IMG/VR virus record: IMGVR_UViG_3300018432_000290
Span: 1 to 64,000 of that record
Strand: one strand, 5' to 3'
DNA from: a virus
Length of the DNA stretch: 64,000 nt
The notes beneath the pieces are model-generated. The model was given only the letters and a program-made list of their open reading frames with translations, did no database searches and was not told the origin of the DNA. A program made the translations under genes and the position numbers. Positions 6,854 through 14,869 of this stretch are shown piece after piece; position 1 is the first letter of the stretch, and each line of letters starts with the position of its first letter.

Positions 6854-7863
6854 GAGGCGGGTCCCTCCTCCACCACCTCGGCGTCCTCGGTGGCGTCCTC
6901 GCTGGCCGCGGCCACCAGCAGCGCGGCGTTCTCGATCAGCTTGTCGGCGTCGGCCTCGGTCACCTCCCCGAAGGTGGTGATCTCGCGCTCGAGGATGCGC
7001 CCGGCCCACGCGTTGCGGTCCCCCACCTGAGCCTTGCGGATCAGGGGGAACAGCTTCTTGGACTGGTCGGCGGTCATGCGCGGGTGGCCGGTGTCGTCGG
7101 CGTGGGTGACGGGCTCCCCGGTGGGGGCGGGGTCCGCGTGGGGCTCAGGCTCCCCGGCCAGCTCGTCGCTGGTCACCGCGGACTGGGGGGCCCGGGTGGA
7201 CTCCACGCGCTCGGCCGGGACGCGCTCGAAGGCCCCGGCCTCGTCCTCGGTGTAGATCCCGGACAGCCGCTGGGGGAAGGCCTTGCGCAGTGCCCCCGCC
7301 TCGGCGCACTTGCCCAGCATGTGGGCCCCCTTGGTCTTCCACATGCTGGTCAGGGACACCTGGCCCTGCCACGTCTTGGTCTGGGCGAACTCCCGGAACA
7401 GCACCACGGCCCGGATGGGGGCCCGCTTGTCGCTGCGGATCACCCCGCACCGGGCGGCCACCGGGGGGTTCTTGTCGTCCAGCCACACGTCCGTCCAGGC
7501 CCCGTCCGGGCCGCACCACAGAATGTCCTCCTGGCCCAGGTACTGCTCGTGCTCCTCGGCCACGGCCCGGAACCCGTCGATCCCGGTCTGGATGGTGTAC
7601 TTGGTCTTGCCCTGCTCCTGGCGCCCGATCATGTAAATCTGGCGGGCGAACGGGTCCAGCCCGGTGCGCTGGCACTGGTGCATGAACACCATCAGGTCGC
7701 CCTCGGGGGCATCGGCCAGCCCCAGCTGGGCCAGGGCGGCCATCTGCATCTTGGTCCAGCTGGTCTGGTCCGAGGACAGGGCCAGCGCGCCCCCGCCGAT
7801 CACGGCTGGGGTGGGCGGGGTGGGCGGCCCGTTGGCCTCGGTGGTGGCGACTTCCGTGCTCAC
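6850..7863 (-). CDS. recT: RecT-family single-strand annealing protein
   Basis: A 337-residue protein with a GTG start in a GTGA overlap with the exonuclease gene. The central domain shows RecT/Bet signatures: CQRTGLDPFARQIYMIGR, TIQTGIDGFRAVAE and WKTKGAHMLGKCAEAGALR, followed by an acidic linker and a C-terminal helical domain around residues 250-335. It anneals complementary single strands made by the partner exonuclease during phage recombination. Codons 6-9 (ATTEA) contain another copy of the CACCACCGAGG core. Confidence 0.92.
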   Translation of the reverse strand: MSTEVATTEANGPPTPPTPAVIGGGALALSSDQTSWTKMQMAALAQLGLADAPEGDLMVFMHQCQRTGLDPFARQIYMIGRQEQGKTKYTIQTGIDGFRAVAEEHEQYLGQEDILWCGPDGAWTDVWLDDKNPPVAARCGVIRSDKRAPIRAVVLFREFAQTKTWQGQVSLTSMWKTKGAHMLGKCAEAGALRKAFPQRLSGIYTEDEAGAFERVPAERVESTRAPQSAVTSDELAGEPEPHADPAPTGEPVTHADDTGHPRMTADQSKKLFPLIRKAQVGDRNAWAGRILEREITTFGEVTEADADKLIENAALLVAAASEDATEDAEVVEEGPAS

Positions 7864-8813
7864 AGGTCCTCCTGGGTGATGGTGTCGAACTCGAAGGCGC
7901 CGGCGTCGGCCGCGCGCTCGTAGGCGTTGAGCTGGTAGTACGGCAGGCCCAGCTCCTGGGGCTCCGGGCTGTACCCGGGCCAGTCGTCCAGCTCCACGCA
8001 CCGGGCGTAGGTCATGCGGGCCTGGTGGTTGAGCACCTCACCCCACCCCACCGCGGCCGCGTCCGGGCTGTACACGGCGGCCAGGTACGGGGGCTTCTTC
8101 TCCTGGACCACCAGCAGGAACTTGGGCAGGGGCGCGCCCGGGCCGCCCAGCCCCAGGCGGACCACCCCGTCGGTGTAGAACGGCCCCTGCTGGTGGTAGC
8201 CGTAATCGGCCATGCTCTTGGCGAAGGCCTGGGGGCTGGCGTCCTCGGTGCTCTTGTAGTCCACCACCAGCTGGCGACGCCCCTCGGGCACGTCCGGCAG
8301 CCAGTCCACCATCACCCGGCACATCACCCCGGTGGCCGGGTCCCGGTACACCATCACCTGCTCCGCGCGCCCCGGGCGCGACAGCAGCGGCCCGATGGTG
8401 GGGTGGGCGCGCAGCGCGGCGGCCATGGCCTCCACCTGCTCCACGTCCTTGGTCAACAGCGGGGTCATCCCGGCCTGGCGGGCGTCCACGGCCGCGCTCT
8501 TGGCGGCCTTGGTGCGCCAGCTGTCGTGGGGCACCTCCGCGATCTGCATGCCCTGGCCCAGCACCCGGAAGTGGGCACCCCGGCCGAAGTCGAACACCTT
8601 GCGGTCCTCGCGCCCGTGCTGCTGGTCGTACCGGAACCGCGCGGGCGTCTTCCTGATCAGGGTGCGGGCCCCGGTGCTGGACAGCGACCCGCCCTGGACC
8701 GGGTCGGCGTGATACGTGCGCTCGTCCAGGTCGTACACCCCTGGGCTGTCGATCACCACGGGGGCGGGGTCGGGCTCGTCGGCCTCGGTCTCGAACTCCA
8801 GCACGTCGGTCAT
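7860..8813 (-). CDS. RecE-type PD-(D/E)XK exonuclease
   Basis: A 317-residue protein. GRGAHFRVLG provides the early G-x-x-x-H, VMVDWLPD the first catalytic Asp, and LVVDYKSTED the D-x-K pair, followed by a helix with a Tyr and Gln (YGYHQQGPFYTDG). This is the YqaJ/RecE-like exonuclease fold that resects duplex DNA to give 3-prime tails for the RecT protein encoded immediately downstream. ATG 8811-8813 is chosen because it overlaps the next upstream gene by four bases; the frame is open farther upstream but turns into basic low-complexity sequence. Confidence 0.88.
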   Translation of the reverse strand: MTDVLEFETEADEPDPAPVVIDSPGVYDLDERTYHADPVQGGSLSSTGARTLIRKTPARFRYDQQHGREDRKVFDFGRGAHFRVLGQGMQIAEVPHDSWRTKAAKSAAVDARQAGMTPLLTKDVEQVEAMAAALRAHPTIGPLLSRPGRAEQVMVYRDPATGVMCRVMVDWLPDVPEGRRQLVVDYKSTEDASPQAFAKSMADYGYHQQGPFYTDGVVRLGLGGPGAPLPKFLLVVQEKKPPYLAAVYSPDAAAVGWGEVLNHQARMTYARCVELDDWPGYSPEPQELGLPYYQLNAYERAADAGAFEFDTITQEDL

Positions 8814-8968
8814 GCCACTCCTTCGTCGTCCAGGCGCGGCCCCAGCAGGTCGCGTCGCTCGTACCGGTTCTCGGCGTCCTGCACGTCCGTGGGGTCCGGT
8901 CGCCACAGGGCCTCGTCGTGACGGCCCTCGGCCACCTGGGCCCGCCACTCGTCGCGCCAGGTGCCCAT
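8810..8968 (-). CDS. small hypothetical protein
   Basis: A 52-residue acidic protein starting MGTWRDEWRAQVAEGRHDE. It overlaps the exonuclease by four bases and the upstream gene by one. No motif is visible. Confidence 0.5.
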   Translation of the reverse strand: MGTWRDEWRAQVAEGRHDEALWRPDPTDVQDAENRYERRDLLGPRLDDEGVA

Positions 8969-9513
8969 CAGCGGCCCCCCTGCTCGCGGCGCACCTTGGC
9001 CAGCACCGCGCGGGCCTCGGCCAGGCTCAGCCCGGTTTCCTCGCTCACCGCGCGCGGGGTCCACACCCGGTCGGTGTCCAGCAGCATGGCCTCGGCGGTC
9101 AGCGCGGGACTGGCCTCGTCGGGCTCCTCGGCGTCGGTGCGCGCGTACACCAGCACCGCCTTGAGCCGGGCCGTGGTCTCGTCGGCCGGGTCCACCTCGT
9201 CCGGGTCCGGGTCCGGAGTGAGGTCCGCCCCGTCCACCGGGGCGGCAGACGGGGCGGAAGGGGCGGAGGGTGCGGGCTCCGGGGCCGGGGTGGGGGGCGG
9301 GGGTTCCGGCTGGGGGGTGTCCCGCCCGTTGGCCAGCTGCTCCAGCGCGGCGTCCTGCACCAGGTCATGTCCCAGGCGCTGCAACAGCACGGCCAGGTCG
9401 TCCGGGGCCACGTCGTACGTGCGCAGCGCGGTGCCGTCCAGGGTGATGGCCAGCGCTCGAGGTTCCCCCTCGATCACCCCGCCGGTCAGGTCGTCGTGGC
9501 ACTTCCAGGCCAT
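8968..9513 (-). CDS. hypothetical protein with C-terminal helix-turn-helix-like end
   Basis: A 181-residue protein starting MAWKCHDDLTGGV. The N-terminal domain alternates strands and helices, a Pro/Ala linker follows (residues 70-105), and the last 40 residues (VWTPRAVSEETGLSLAEAR, then AVLAKVRRE) look like a winged helix. Possibly DNA-binding; family not recognised. Confidence 0.6.
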   Translation of the reverse strand: MAWKCHDDLTGGVIEGEPRALAITLDGTALRTYDVAPDDLAVLLQRLGHDLVQDAALEQLANGRDTPQPEPPPPTPAPEPAPSAPSAPSAAPVDGADLTPDPDPDEVDPADETTARLKAVLVYARTDAEEPDEASPALTAEAMLLDTDRVWTPRAVSEETGLSLAEARAVLAKVRREQGGR

Positions 9514-9788
9514 CACCACTCCACCCTCCGGGTCTTGAGGGGAGCCGTGGCCGGGTGGCCCAGCTGGACCACCACGCGCGGGCGGGTCATGGGCCCGGTG
9601 GTGCGGCTGTCCTCCGGCACGCTCACCTCCCGCAACACGGTCACCAGTCGCTTCCAGGTGAACGTCCCCGCGGCCTTCCAGCTGCCGGGCAGGGCCCACA
9701 CCACGGTGGCCGCCAGGGCCACCCCGGCCAGCGCCAGTCCCAGCGCCAGCCCCACGGCCCCGGCCCCCAGCACCGCCCACACCCTCAC
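9513..9788 (-). CDS. small membrane protein
   Basis: A 91-residue protein with a GTG start. A long hydrophobic N-terminal segment (AVGLALGLALAGVALAATVV) predicts one membrane helix, followed by a basic cytoplasmic or external tail. Function unknown. Confidence 0.55.
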   Translation of the reverse strand: MRVWAVLGAGAVGLALGLALAGVALAATVVWALPGSWKAAGTFTWKRLVTVLREVSVPEDSRTTGPMTRPRVVVQLGHPATAPLKTRRVEW

Positions 9789-10165
9789 GGCGCGTCCACC
9801 GGGGTGTCGTCGTCGGCTGACTCCGGTTCCGGGGCCTGCTCCACCGGTTCCCCGGTGGTCTCGGCCACCAGCTGGGCGGCCTCCTGGAGCGTCAGCGGCA
9901 CCAGCACCGGGAAGTCCTCCTCGGCCGGGGCCGGCGCCGGGGGGGCGGGGAACTTCGGGGTGAGCAGCACGTCCACCTCCCCGGTGTCGTGGTCCACCAG
10001 CTGGCCCTGCAGCTCGGTCCTGGTGGGTTCCTCGTCGGGGTCGGCATCCGGGCGCGGCTGGTCGTGGACCAGGAACCGCACCAGCCCGTCCTCGGCGGTC
10101 AGGGCGGTCAGCAACCGCTCTCCGGCGTCGTCGTCCTCTATGCGCAGCACGAACGTGTGGGCCAT
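9785..10165 (-). CDS. hypothetical acidic protein
   Basis: A 126-residue protein. The ATG lies seven bases after the 13-bp element at 10173-10185. It opens with MAHTFVLRIEDDDAGERLL, has a Pro-rich linker, and ends very acidic. No domain recognised. Confidence 0.6.
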   Translation of the reverse strand: MAHTFVLRIEDDDAGERLLTALTAEDGLVRFLVHDQPRPDADPDEEPTRTELQGQLVDHDTGEVDVLLTPKFPAPPAPAPAEEDFPVLVPLTLQEAAQLVAETTGEPVEQAPEPESADDDTPVDAP

Positions 10166-10166
10166 G

Positions 10167-10691
10167 TCAGGTCTCCTCGGTGGTGGAGTGGGGGGGCGTG
10201 GAGCCCACCCCGGCATCCCGCGGGGGGCACGGGAGTACCGGGGTGGGCCGCGGCGAGCCATGATGGCCCGCCGCACCGTCCGGTCCCCGGGGGGGTCGGG
10301 GTCGGACGGAGTGGGGGTCCAGCAGGTCCGTGCCCATGGGCAGGATGACGGACACGCTGGCGCGCAGCCCGTGCAGGCGTCCCACGGCGGTGCGCTGGGT
10401 GAGGGGCTGGGTGTCGCTGGGCAGGGTGTGCAGTTCATGGCCGGGGTCCAGGCGCTGCACCCACAGCGCCCACCCGGACTGGTCGGCCAACACCAGGGCC
10501 AGGTGGGCCCCGTCGGCGTGGTGGGTGCGCGCGGTACACGTCTGGGGGGTGGGCAGGTGGGCCTGGTCCACCAGGTCATGGACCAGCTGGTGGGCCGCGC
10601 GCAGGGTGGCCCCCTGGGGTGGGACGTAACGCCCCTCCACGGCCCGGCGCGCGCGGGACTTGCGGGACTCCGCGGACCGGCGGGGGCTCAC
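10167..10691 (-). CDS. hypothetical protein
   Basis: A 174-residue protein with a GTG start. A basic N-terminus (RKSRARRAVEGR) precedes a mixed alpha/beta domain with HLALVLADQSGWALWVQRL, then a Pro/Arg-rich tail ending STTEET. Unrecognised family; it overlaps its upstream neighbour by four bases. Confidence 0.55.
   Translation of the reverse strand: MSPRRSAESRKSRARRAVEGRYVPPQGATLRAAHQLVHDLVDQAHLPTPQTCTARTHHADGAHLALVLADQSGWALWVQRLDPGHELHTLPSDTQPLTQRTAVGRLHGLRASVSVILPMGTDLLDPHSVRPRPPRGPDGAAGHHGSPRPTPVLPCPPRDAGVGSTPPHSTTEET
10173..10185 (-). promoter_or_regulatory. start-associated 13-bp element
   Basis: Perfect CACCACCGAGGAG upstream of the ATG at 10165. It encodes the TTEET that ends the upstream gene. 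Confidence 0.75.
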
Positions 10692-10972
10692 CGCAGCACC
10701 GTGTGCCCGGCCACCACGCCCCGGGCGGACTCCAGGTGGCGCGCGGTGGCGGGCAGGAACGTGGCCCGCCAGCGGTCCCGGCGGTCCGGGTCCACCGGGT
10801 CCGCGTACACCACCACGTAGAACCGCCCGTCCAGGGACGGCCCCACCACCTGCCCGATGGTGCCGGACAGGTCCGGCGCGCGGTACAGCGCGCACGGGTC
10901 TCGACGCGGGCGCGGACCCGCATCGCAGGGGGCGTGATCGCCGCCCGGTGGGCTATCGTTCGCTACGGCCAT
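10688..10972 (-). CDS. hypothetical protein
   Basis: A 94-residue protein starting MAVANDSPP. The core GTIGQVVGPSLDGRFYVVVY has the look of a small beta-barrel (SH3 or KOW-like) but this is a weak impression. A variant start-associated element precedes the ATG. Confidence 0.55.
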   Translation of the reverse strand: MAVANDSPPGGDHAPCDAGPRPRRDPCALYRAPDLSGTIGQVVGPSLDGRFYVVVYADPVDPDRRDRWRATFLPATARHLESARGVVAGHTVLR

Positions 10973-10987
10973 GTGCTGACCCTCTTC

Positions 10988-11000
10988 TTCCTCGGTGGTG
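10988..11000 (-). promoter_or_regulatory. start-associated element, variant
   Basis: CACCACCGAGGAA, one base different from the consensus, followed by a second purine-rich stretch (GAAGAGGG) nearer the ATG at 10972. Confidence 0.6.
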
Positions 11001-11019
11001 GGAGAGGTCGCCGTGGCTT

Positions 11020-11057
11020 GGCCCGGGACGCCGTCTCTGGGGGTGGCGTCCCGGGCC
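11020..11057 (-). terminator. 13-bp perfect hairpin after the XRE gene
   Basis: GGCCCGGGACGCC (11020-11032) pairs perfectly with 11045-11057 across a 12-base loop, just past the XRE stop codon. No U-tract follows, as is common for terminators in very GC-rich actinobacteria. Confidence 0.65.
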
Positions 11058-11066
11058 CCCCAGCGG

Positions 11067-11339
11067 CTATCCGGCGTCGGCGAGCTCGGCCCGGGCCTGG
11101 TTGTACACGTCCAGGAAGGTGGCCGGGGGCACGTCCAGCAGCGCGGCCGCGGCGATCAGCTCCCCGGCCCGCCACGGGGTCTTGCCGTCCAGGCGCCGCC
11201 ACATGGACTGGCGCCCCATGCCCAGCTGCTCGGCCAGCTGGTACCCGGTTACTCTCTGGCGCGCCATGGCGGCGCGCACCTCCCCGGCCACGCGTTCGTC
11301 CGGCGTGACGGGGGCCCTCGGTGGTGTGGGTAGCGTCAT
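11067..11339 (-). CDS. XRE-family helix-turn-helix regulator
   Basis: A 90-residue protein with a single HTH domain: VRAAMARQRVTGYQLAEQLG, then MGRQSMWRRLDGKTPW as the recognition region, then AGELIAAAALLDVPP. This is the compact Cro/repressor fold. It is divergent from the coupling-protein operon, and the shared 171-bp gap holds two dyads, so it may control that operon or the lysis-maintenance choice. Very little leader precedes the ATG; the first codons (PTPPRAP) contain a copy of the CACCACCGAGG core. A GTG at codon 17 is an alternative start. Confidence 0.8.
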   Translation of the reverse strand: MTLPTPPRAPVTPDERVAGEVRAAMARQRVTGYQLAEQLGMGRQSMWRRLDGKTPWRAGELIAAAALLDVPPATFLDVYNQARAELADAG

Positions 11340-11413
11340 GGTTCCCCACTAAACACCCTCTCCGGGGGCCCCACCACCACCGGGGGGGTGACCCATGGGG
11401 GACCGGATCTGTG

Positions 11414-11459
11414 TACCGTATCCGGCCAGGGGATACGTGGGACACGCCTGGCGTGTCCC
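11414..11459 (+). promoter_or_regulatory. promoter and two dyad operators of the coupling-protein operon
   Basis: The hexamer TACCGT (11414-11419), preceded by TG, is a plausible extended -10. It overlaps a 7-bp inverted repeat, CGTATCC (11417-11423) with GGATACG (11431-11437). Right behind it is a perfect 10-bp inverted repeat with a one-base centre, GGGACACGCC / GGCGTGTCCC (11439-11459). The arrangement is that of operators covering a promoter; the neighbouring XRE protein is the obvious candidate binder. Confidence 0.6.
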
Positions 11460-11510
11460 CGCTTCCTTCACACCACCGGCACCACTTGCCTCACCCCCAG
11501 GAGGCCCCAC

Positions 11511-11933
11511 ATGCGGCGTTACTGGTTGCGCCCTGCCCAGCCCACCACCGAGACGCTGCGCTCCGCGGCGTGGGACCACGTTCTGTTACGACTGGGGGCC
11601 GACGCGGCCGCCATGCGCACCCGGTTGGCCGACCAGGTGGTGGCCGACGAGGCCGCGCGCCGCCGTGTGGCACACGCACGGCACACGACGGTGCTGGCAT
11701 CTGTGGCACACACGGCCCAGCTGGGGGCCACGGTGGACCGGCTGGACCCCCCACCGGACCCCCCCACGGCCCCCATTCCCGGGCTGCCCCAGCAGCCTCC
11801 ACCGCCCCCGGAGACCGCCCGGGACCGCCGGCGCCGGCTGCGTCGCCGGGCCGGGGAGCTGGGCATCACCCAACACGGCAAGACCGACCGCCAGCTCGAG
11901 GACGAGATCGCGGCCCTCGCCGGGGAGTCCTGA
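11511..11933 (+). CDS. hypothetical protein, first gene of transfer operon
   Basis: A 140-residue protein; the ATG is preceded by AGGAGG at 11499-11504. The N-terminal half is a long Ala/Arg-rich helix (likely coiled coil, AAAMRTRLADQVVADEAARR). A Pro-rich linker leads to a basic C-terminal helix with RRRAGELGITQHGKTDRQLE, which resembles SAP or HeH-like DNA-binding helices. It could be a relaxosome or coupling accessory; this is inferred from operon position. Confidence 0.6.
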   Translation: MRRYWLRPAQPTTETLRSAAWDHVLLRLGADAAAMRTRLADQVVADEAARRRVAHARHTTVLASVAHTAQLGATVDRLDPPPDPPTAPIPGLPQQPPPPPETARDRRRRLRRRAGELGITQHGKTDRQLEDEIAALAGES

Positions 11934-12322
11934 TGTTGTCCAGGCTGTCCGGGCGCGTGTGGTTCGTGCTGCTGTGCGGGGCGCTGGTGCTGGCGGGTGC
12001 CCTGGGGGCGGCCCTGTGGTTCGCGGCGGTGTTCGCCGTGGAGGTGCTGACCTGGCCCGGGGTGGTCACCCTGCTGGCCGCGGAGGCCTGTGTGGCCGTG
12101 GGGGCGGTGCTGGACTACCGGGAGGCCCGCCTGGAGCCCCCCACCCGGCTGGCAGCCTGGCTGGTGGCCCACTACACGGTGGTGCGCCGCGTGTACCGGC
12201 GCGGGCGCTGGGCCGTGGACGGGGTCAAGGCCCGCCGGCGCGCGGCCACCGCCCGGGCCGCGGCCCAGGCCCGGCGTGACGCCGTCGGTGAGGACCAGCA
12301 GCGCGGGCGGGAGGCCGCGTGA
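11933..12322 (+). CDS. membrane protein of transfer operon
   Basis: A 129-residue protein. Two hydrophobic helices (VWFVLLCGALVLAGALGAAL and VLTWPGVVTLLAAEACVAVG) are followed by a basic cytoplasmic tail rich in Arg and Ala. It overlaps the upstream gene by one base and the coupling-protein gene by four. A two-helix anchor beside a coupling protein may help dock it to the membrane. Confidence 0.65.
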   Translation: MLSRLSGRVWFVLLCGALVLAGALGAALWFAAVFAVEVLTWPGVVTLLAAEACVAVGAVLDYREARLEPPTRLAAWLVAHYTVVRRVYRRGRWAVDGVKARRRAATARAAAQARRDAVGEDQQRGREAA

Positions 12323-13842
12323 CCCTGGCCGTGGCCCTGGTGGCGGTGCTGGTCATCGCCGGGGCCATCGCCTCGGTGCGCGCCGGGGCCGGGCGCCCGC
12401 GCGGGCTGGCCCCGGGGTTCGACCTGGTCAAGACCGTCAGCCTGGCCGCGGCCCGGCGCAAGGCCCTGCACACCCGGCCGGGGCTGACCATCAAGCACCG
12501 CCCCACGTGGCTGGGGGGCACCCCGGCCCGGCAGGTGGGCATCGAGTTGTGCCGGTCCGGGTGGCGCTGGCTGTACGCGTCCCTGGAGGACGTGGTGCTC
12601 ATCTTCGCCGAGCCCCGGTCCTGGAAGACCGGGCTGCTGTCGGCCCACGTGGTGGACCTGCCCGGGGGCGGGCTGGGCACCAGCACCCGCACCGACCTGT
12701 ACCTCAACACCGTGGAGCACCGGAAGGACCAGGGCCCGGTGCGGGTGTTCAACCCGGAGGGACTGGGGGCCACCATCGGGGTGCCCAACGACGCCCGGTG
12801 GGACATGGTGCGCGGGTGTGACGCCCCCGCCGAGGCCACCATGCGCGCCGGGTACCTGCTGTCCGGGTCGGCCAGCGGGGACAAGGTGTCCGACCGGGGG
12901 TACTGGGAGAGCAACGCCGGTCGCGCCCTGCGCTACCTGCTGTGTGCCGCGGCCCTGTCCGGGGGCTCCATGCACGAGGTGTACGAGTGGGGCCAGACCC
13001 TGTCCCAGCGGGCCCCGGTCTCCATCCTCAAGACCAACCCCGGGGCCCCGCCCGGCTGGGGGGAGGCCCTGGAGTCCTTGCAGGCCCAGGACCCCAAGCC
13101 CAAGGGGTCCGTGAGCGCCACCCTGACCCTGGCCCTGCAGTTCATGGACATACCGGAGCTGGCGTACGCGGCCACCCCGGGGCCGGGGGACGTCGGGCTG
13201 GACGTGCCGGCGTTCATCCTGGGCGGGGGGTTCCTGTACGTCATCGGCACACAGCGGGAGTACGCCCCCCTCACCCCGCTGTTCTCCGCGCTGGTGGGCC
13301 ACGTGGTGGAGACGTGCAAGAAGCTGGCCGGGAGCCGGGGTCGGCTGGACCCTCCGTTCGGCCTGATCCTGGACGAGGTGTACAACACCGCCCGGCTGCC
13401 GCTGGCCCGCATCAGCTCCGAGCTCGGCGGCATCGGCGTCCCCATCGTGTGCGCGTTCCAGGGGCTGGACCAGGCCGAGGAGATGCTGGGCGCGGCCGGG
13501 GCCGGGACGCTGTGGACCAACAGCGCCGTGCGCATGGGGGCCGGGGGCAGCGTGCCCAGCCTGGAGAAGCTGTCCACGCTGCTGGGGCACAAGGCTCAGC
13601 GCAACCGGCGCGGGGAGATCGAGCGTTCCCCCGTGCTCACCGCCAGCGAGATCGACCAGCTGGACCCCGGGAAGGCCGTGGTCTACACGCGCGGCAAACC
13701 CACCATCGGCACGGTGCGCCCCATCTGGGAGCGCCGCACCCCGCGGGCCAAGGCGCCCCACCCCCCCACCGGTCCGCTGGCCCCGGTGTACAGCCTGGAC
13801 GAGCAGCGCCGGGCCGGGCCCACCACCGAGGTGGGGTCGTGA
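12319..13842 (+). CDS. TraG/VirD4-type conjugative coupling protein
   Basis: A 507-residue protein with a GTG start. One N-terminal membrane helix (residues 1-18) precedes the ATPase. The Walker A region is AEPRSWKTG (K103, T104): the usual Gly before Lys is Trp102. Walker B is LILDEV (D352, E353), followed by TARLPLARISSELGGIGV and VCAFQGLDQAEEML, the TraM-recognition/TraG C-terminal pattern, and a sensor-like WTNSAVRMGAGGS. Such ATPases bring relaxase-DNA complexes to a type IV secretion channel at the membrane. It is unusual in a phage. No VirB4 is present, so the channel would have to come from elsewhere. Confidence 0.85.
   Translation: MTLAVALVAVLVIAGAIASVRAGAGRPRGLAPGFDLVKTVSLAAARRKALHTRPGLTIKHRPTWLGGTPARQVGIELCRSGWRWLYASLEDVVLIFAEPRSWKTGLLSAHVVDLPGGGLGTSTRTDLYLNTVEHRKDQGPVRVFNPEGLGATIGVPNDARWDMVRGCDAPAEATMRAGYLLSGSASGDKVSDRGYWESNAGRALRYLLCAAALSGGSMHEVYEWGQTLSQRAPVSILKTNPGAPPGWGEALESLQAQDPKPKGSVSATLTLALQFMDIPELAYAATPGPGDVGLDVPAFILGGGFLYVIGTQREYAPLTPLFSALVGHVVETCKKLAGSRGRLDPPFGLILDEVYNTARLPLARISSELGGIGVPIVCAFQGLDQAEEMLGAAGAGTLWTNSAVRMGAGGSVPSLEKLSTLLGHKAQRNRRGEIERSPVLTASEIDQLDPGKAVVYTRGKPTIGTVRPIWERRTPRAKAPHPPTGPLAPVYSLDEQRRAGPTTEVGS
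13820..13832 (+). promoter_or_regulatory. start-associated element on the plus strand
   Basis: CACCACCGAGGTG at the end of the coupling-protein gene, six bases before the GTG of the next gene. It is one base off the minus-strand consensus and encodes the TTEV of the C-terminal PTTEVGS. Confidence 0.6.
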
Positions 13843-14027
13843 GGCCCCCGTACCTGGCGCTGCTGCTGCTGGGGGCGGTGCTGGGCAGCTGGGCATGGCA
13901 GGTCCCGGCGTTCGGGGCCATCTTCTGGCCGCTGGTGCTCACGCTGTCGATCTGGCTGTGGGCCGACTACTTCCGCTCGGCGGCACGCCGCCGCCGGCGG
14001 GGACACCACAGGAGGAGTCATGGCTGA
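13839..14027 (+). CDS. small membrane protein of transfer operon
   Basis: A 62-residue protein with a GTG start in a GTGA overlap. Two hydrophobic helices (YLALLLLGAVLGSWAW and FWPLVLTLSIWLWADYF) are followed by a short Arg/His-rich tail. Function unknown. Confidence 0.6.
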   Translation: MRPPYLALLLLGAVLGSWAWQVPAFGAIFWPLVLTLSIWLWADYFRSAARRRRRGHHRRSHG

Positions 14028-14196
14028 GGACGGGTTCCTGGCCGCCGTGGGCGGGGCCCTGGTGGCCATCGCCACGCTGGGGATGGTGCGCGAGGACGAC
14101 GCGGCCCCGGGCGGTGGGGACGTGGGCACCCCCGTGATGCGCCACCGGGTGGAGTCCCTGGACGGGCGCGACACGGTCGAGGACGGGGTTTCATGA
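14020..14196 (+). CDS. small single-helix protein of transfer operon
   Basis: A 58-residue protein starting MAEDGFLAAVGGALVAIATL, so a short membrane helix comes first and an acidic polar tail follows. GGAGG lies six bases before the ATG. Function unknown. Confidence 0.55.
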   Translation: MAEDGFLAAVGGALVAIATLGMVREDDAAPGGGDVGTPVMRHRVESLDGRDTVEDGVS

Positions 14197-14597
14197 ACGC
14201 CGCCCGGTCCCGCGCCGGTGACCCGGACCAGCTGTCCCTGGACCTCACCGGGGACGGGGACGACGCCCCCACCGTCCACCAGGTGGGCGCGGTGTACGCC
14301 ATCCGCAACCGGCTGGGCATCGGCCACAGCCGCTACCGCCTGGACTGGGTGCACGTCCACCCGCTCAACCACTGGCACAACCCCGGCGGCTACGTCACGT
14401 GCGCCCTGACCCTGCTGGGTGGGATCGGCGGGGCCATGGTGGGCCCGGAGCACCTGGTCCCCGCCCAGTACGAAGGCCAGAGCACCTGGACCATGAGGAA
14501 GCCGGCCCCCCACCTGGGCACCCACTGCCGCTGGGCCGAGCAGGAGCAGCAGACGGCGGACCGCATCCAGGCCGAGCGCGCGGGGAGCACCCCGTGA
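14193..14597 (+). CDS. hypothetical protein of transfer operon
   Basis: A 134-residue protein. Acidic N-terminus, then a His-rich core with HSRYRLDWVHVHPLNHWHNP followed by GGYVTCALTLLGG. A C-terminal helix contains HCRWAEQEQQTADRIQ. No family recognised; the His cluster could bind metal. Confidence 0.55.
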   Translation: MNAARSRAGDPDQLSLDLTGDGDDAPTVHQVGAVYAIRNRLGIGHSRYRLDWVHVHPLNHWHNPGGYVTCALTLLGGIGGAMVGPEHLVPAQYEGQSTWTMRKPAPHLGTHCRWAEQEQQTADRIQAERAGSTP

Positions 14598-14869
14598 CCA
14601 CGTGGGACAGGGACAGCGCCGCCCCCCACACCCACGTGGGGCTGTTGGGCCAGACGTTCTCCTGCACGTGCTGCTGCCCGGACCCCCCTCCCACCCCCCG
14701 CGAGAACCCGGGCGGGTCCGGCAGCGGGGACGGCAGGGGGTGGCTGGAGGCCGTGGGCACCGCGGTCGCGGTGCTGGGCACGCTGGGGTGGTACCGGGGG
14801 GACCCGGAGCCCCCGCCCGTGCCCGAGCGCGCCGAGCTCGAGCGCGCCGAACCGGAGGACCAGCGGTGA
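14594..14869 (+). CDS. small Cys-rich hypothetical protein of transfer operon
   Basis: A 91-residue protein with a GTG start. CTCCC lies in a Pro/Gly-rich region, followed by a weakly hydrophobic segment (LEAVGTAVAVLGTLGWY) and an acidic tail. Four-base overlaps on both sides. Function unknown. Confidence 0.5.
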   Translation: MTTWDRDSAAPHTHVGLLGQTFSCTCCCPDPPPTPRENPGGSGSGDGRGWLEAVGTAVAVLGTLGWYRGDPEPPPVPERAELERAEPEDQR

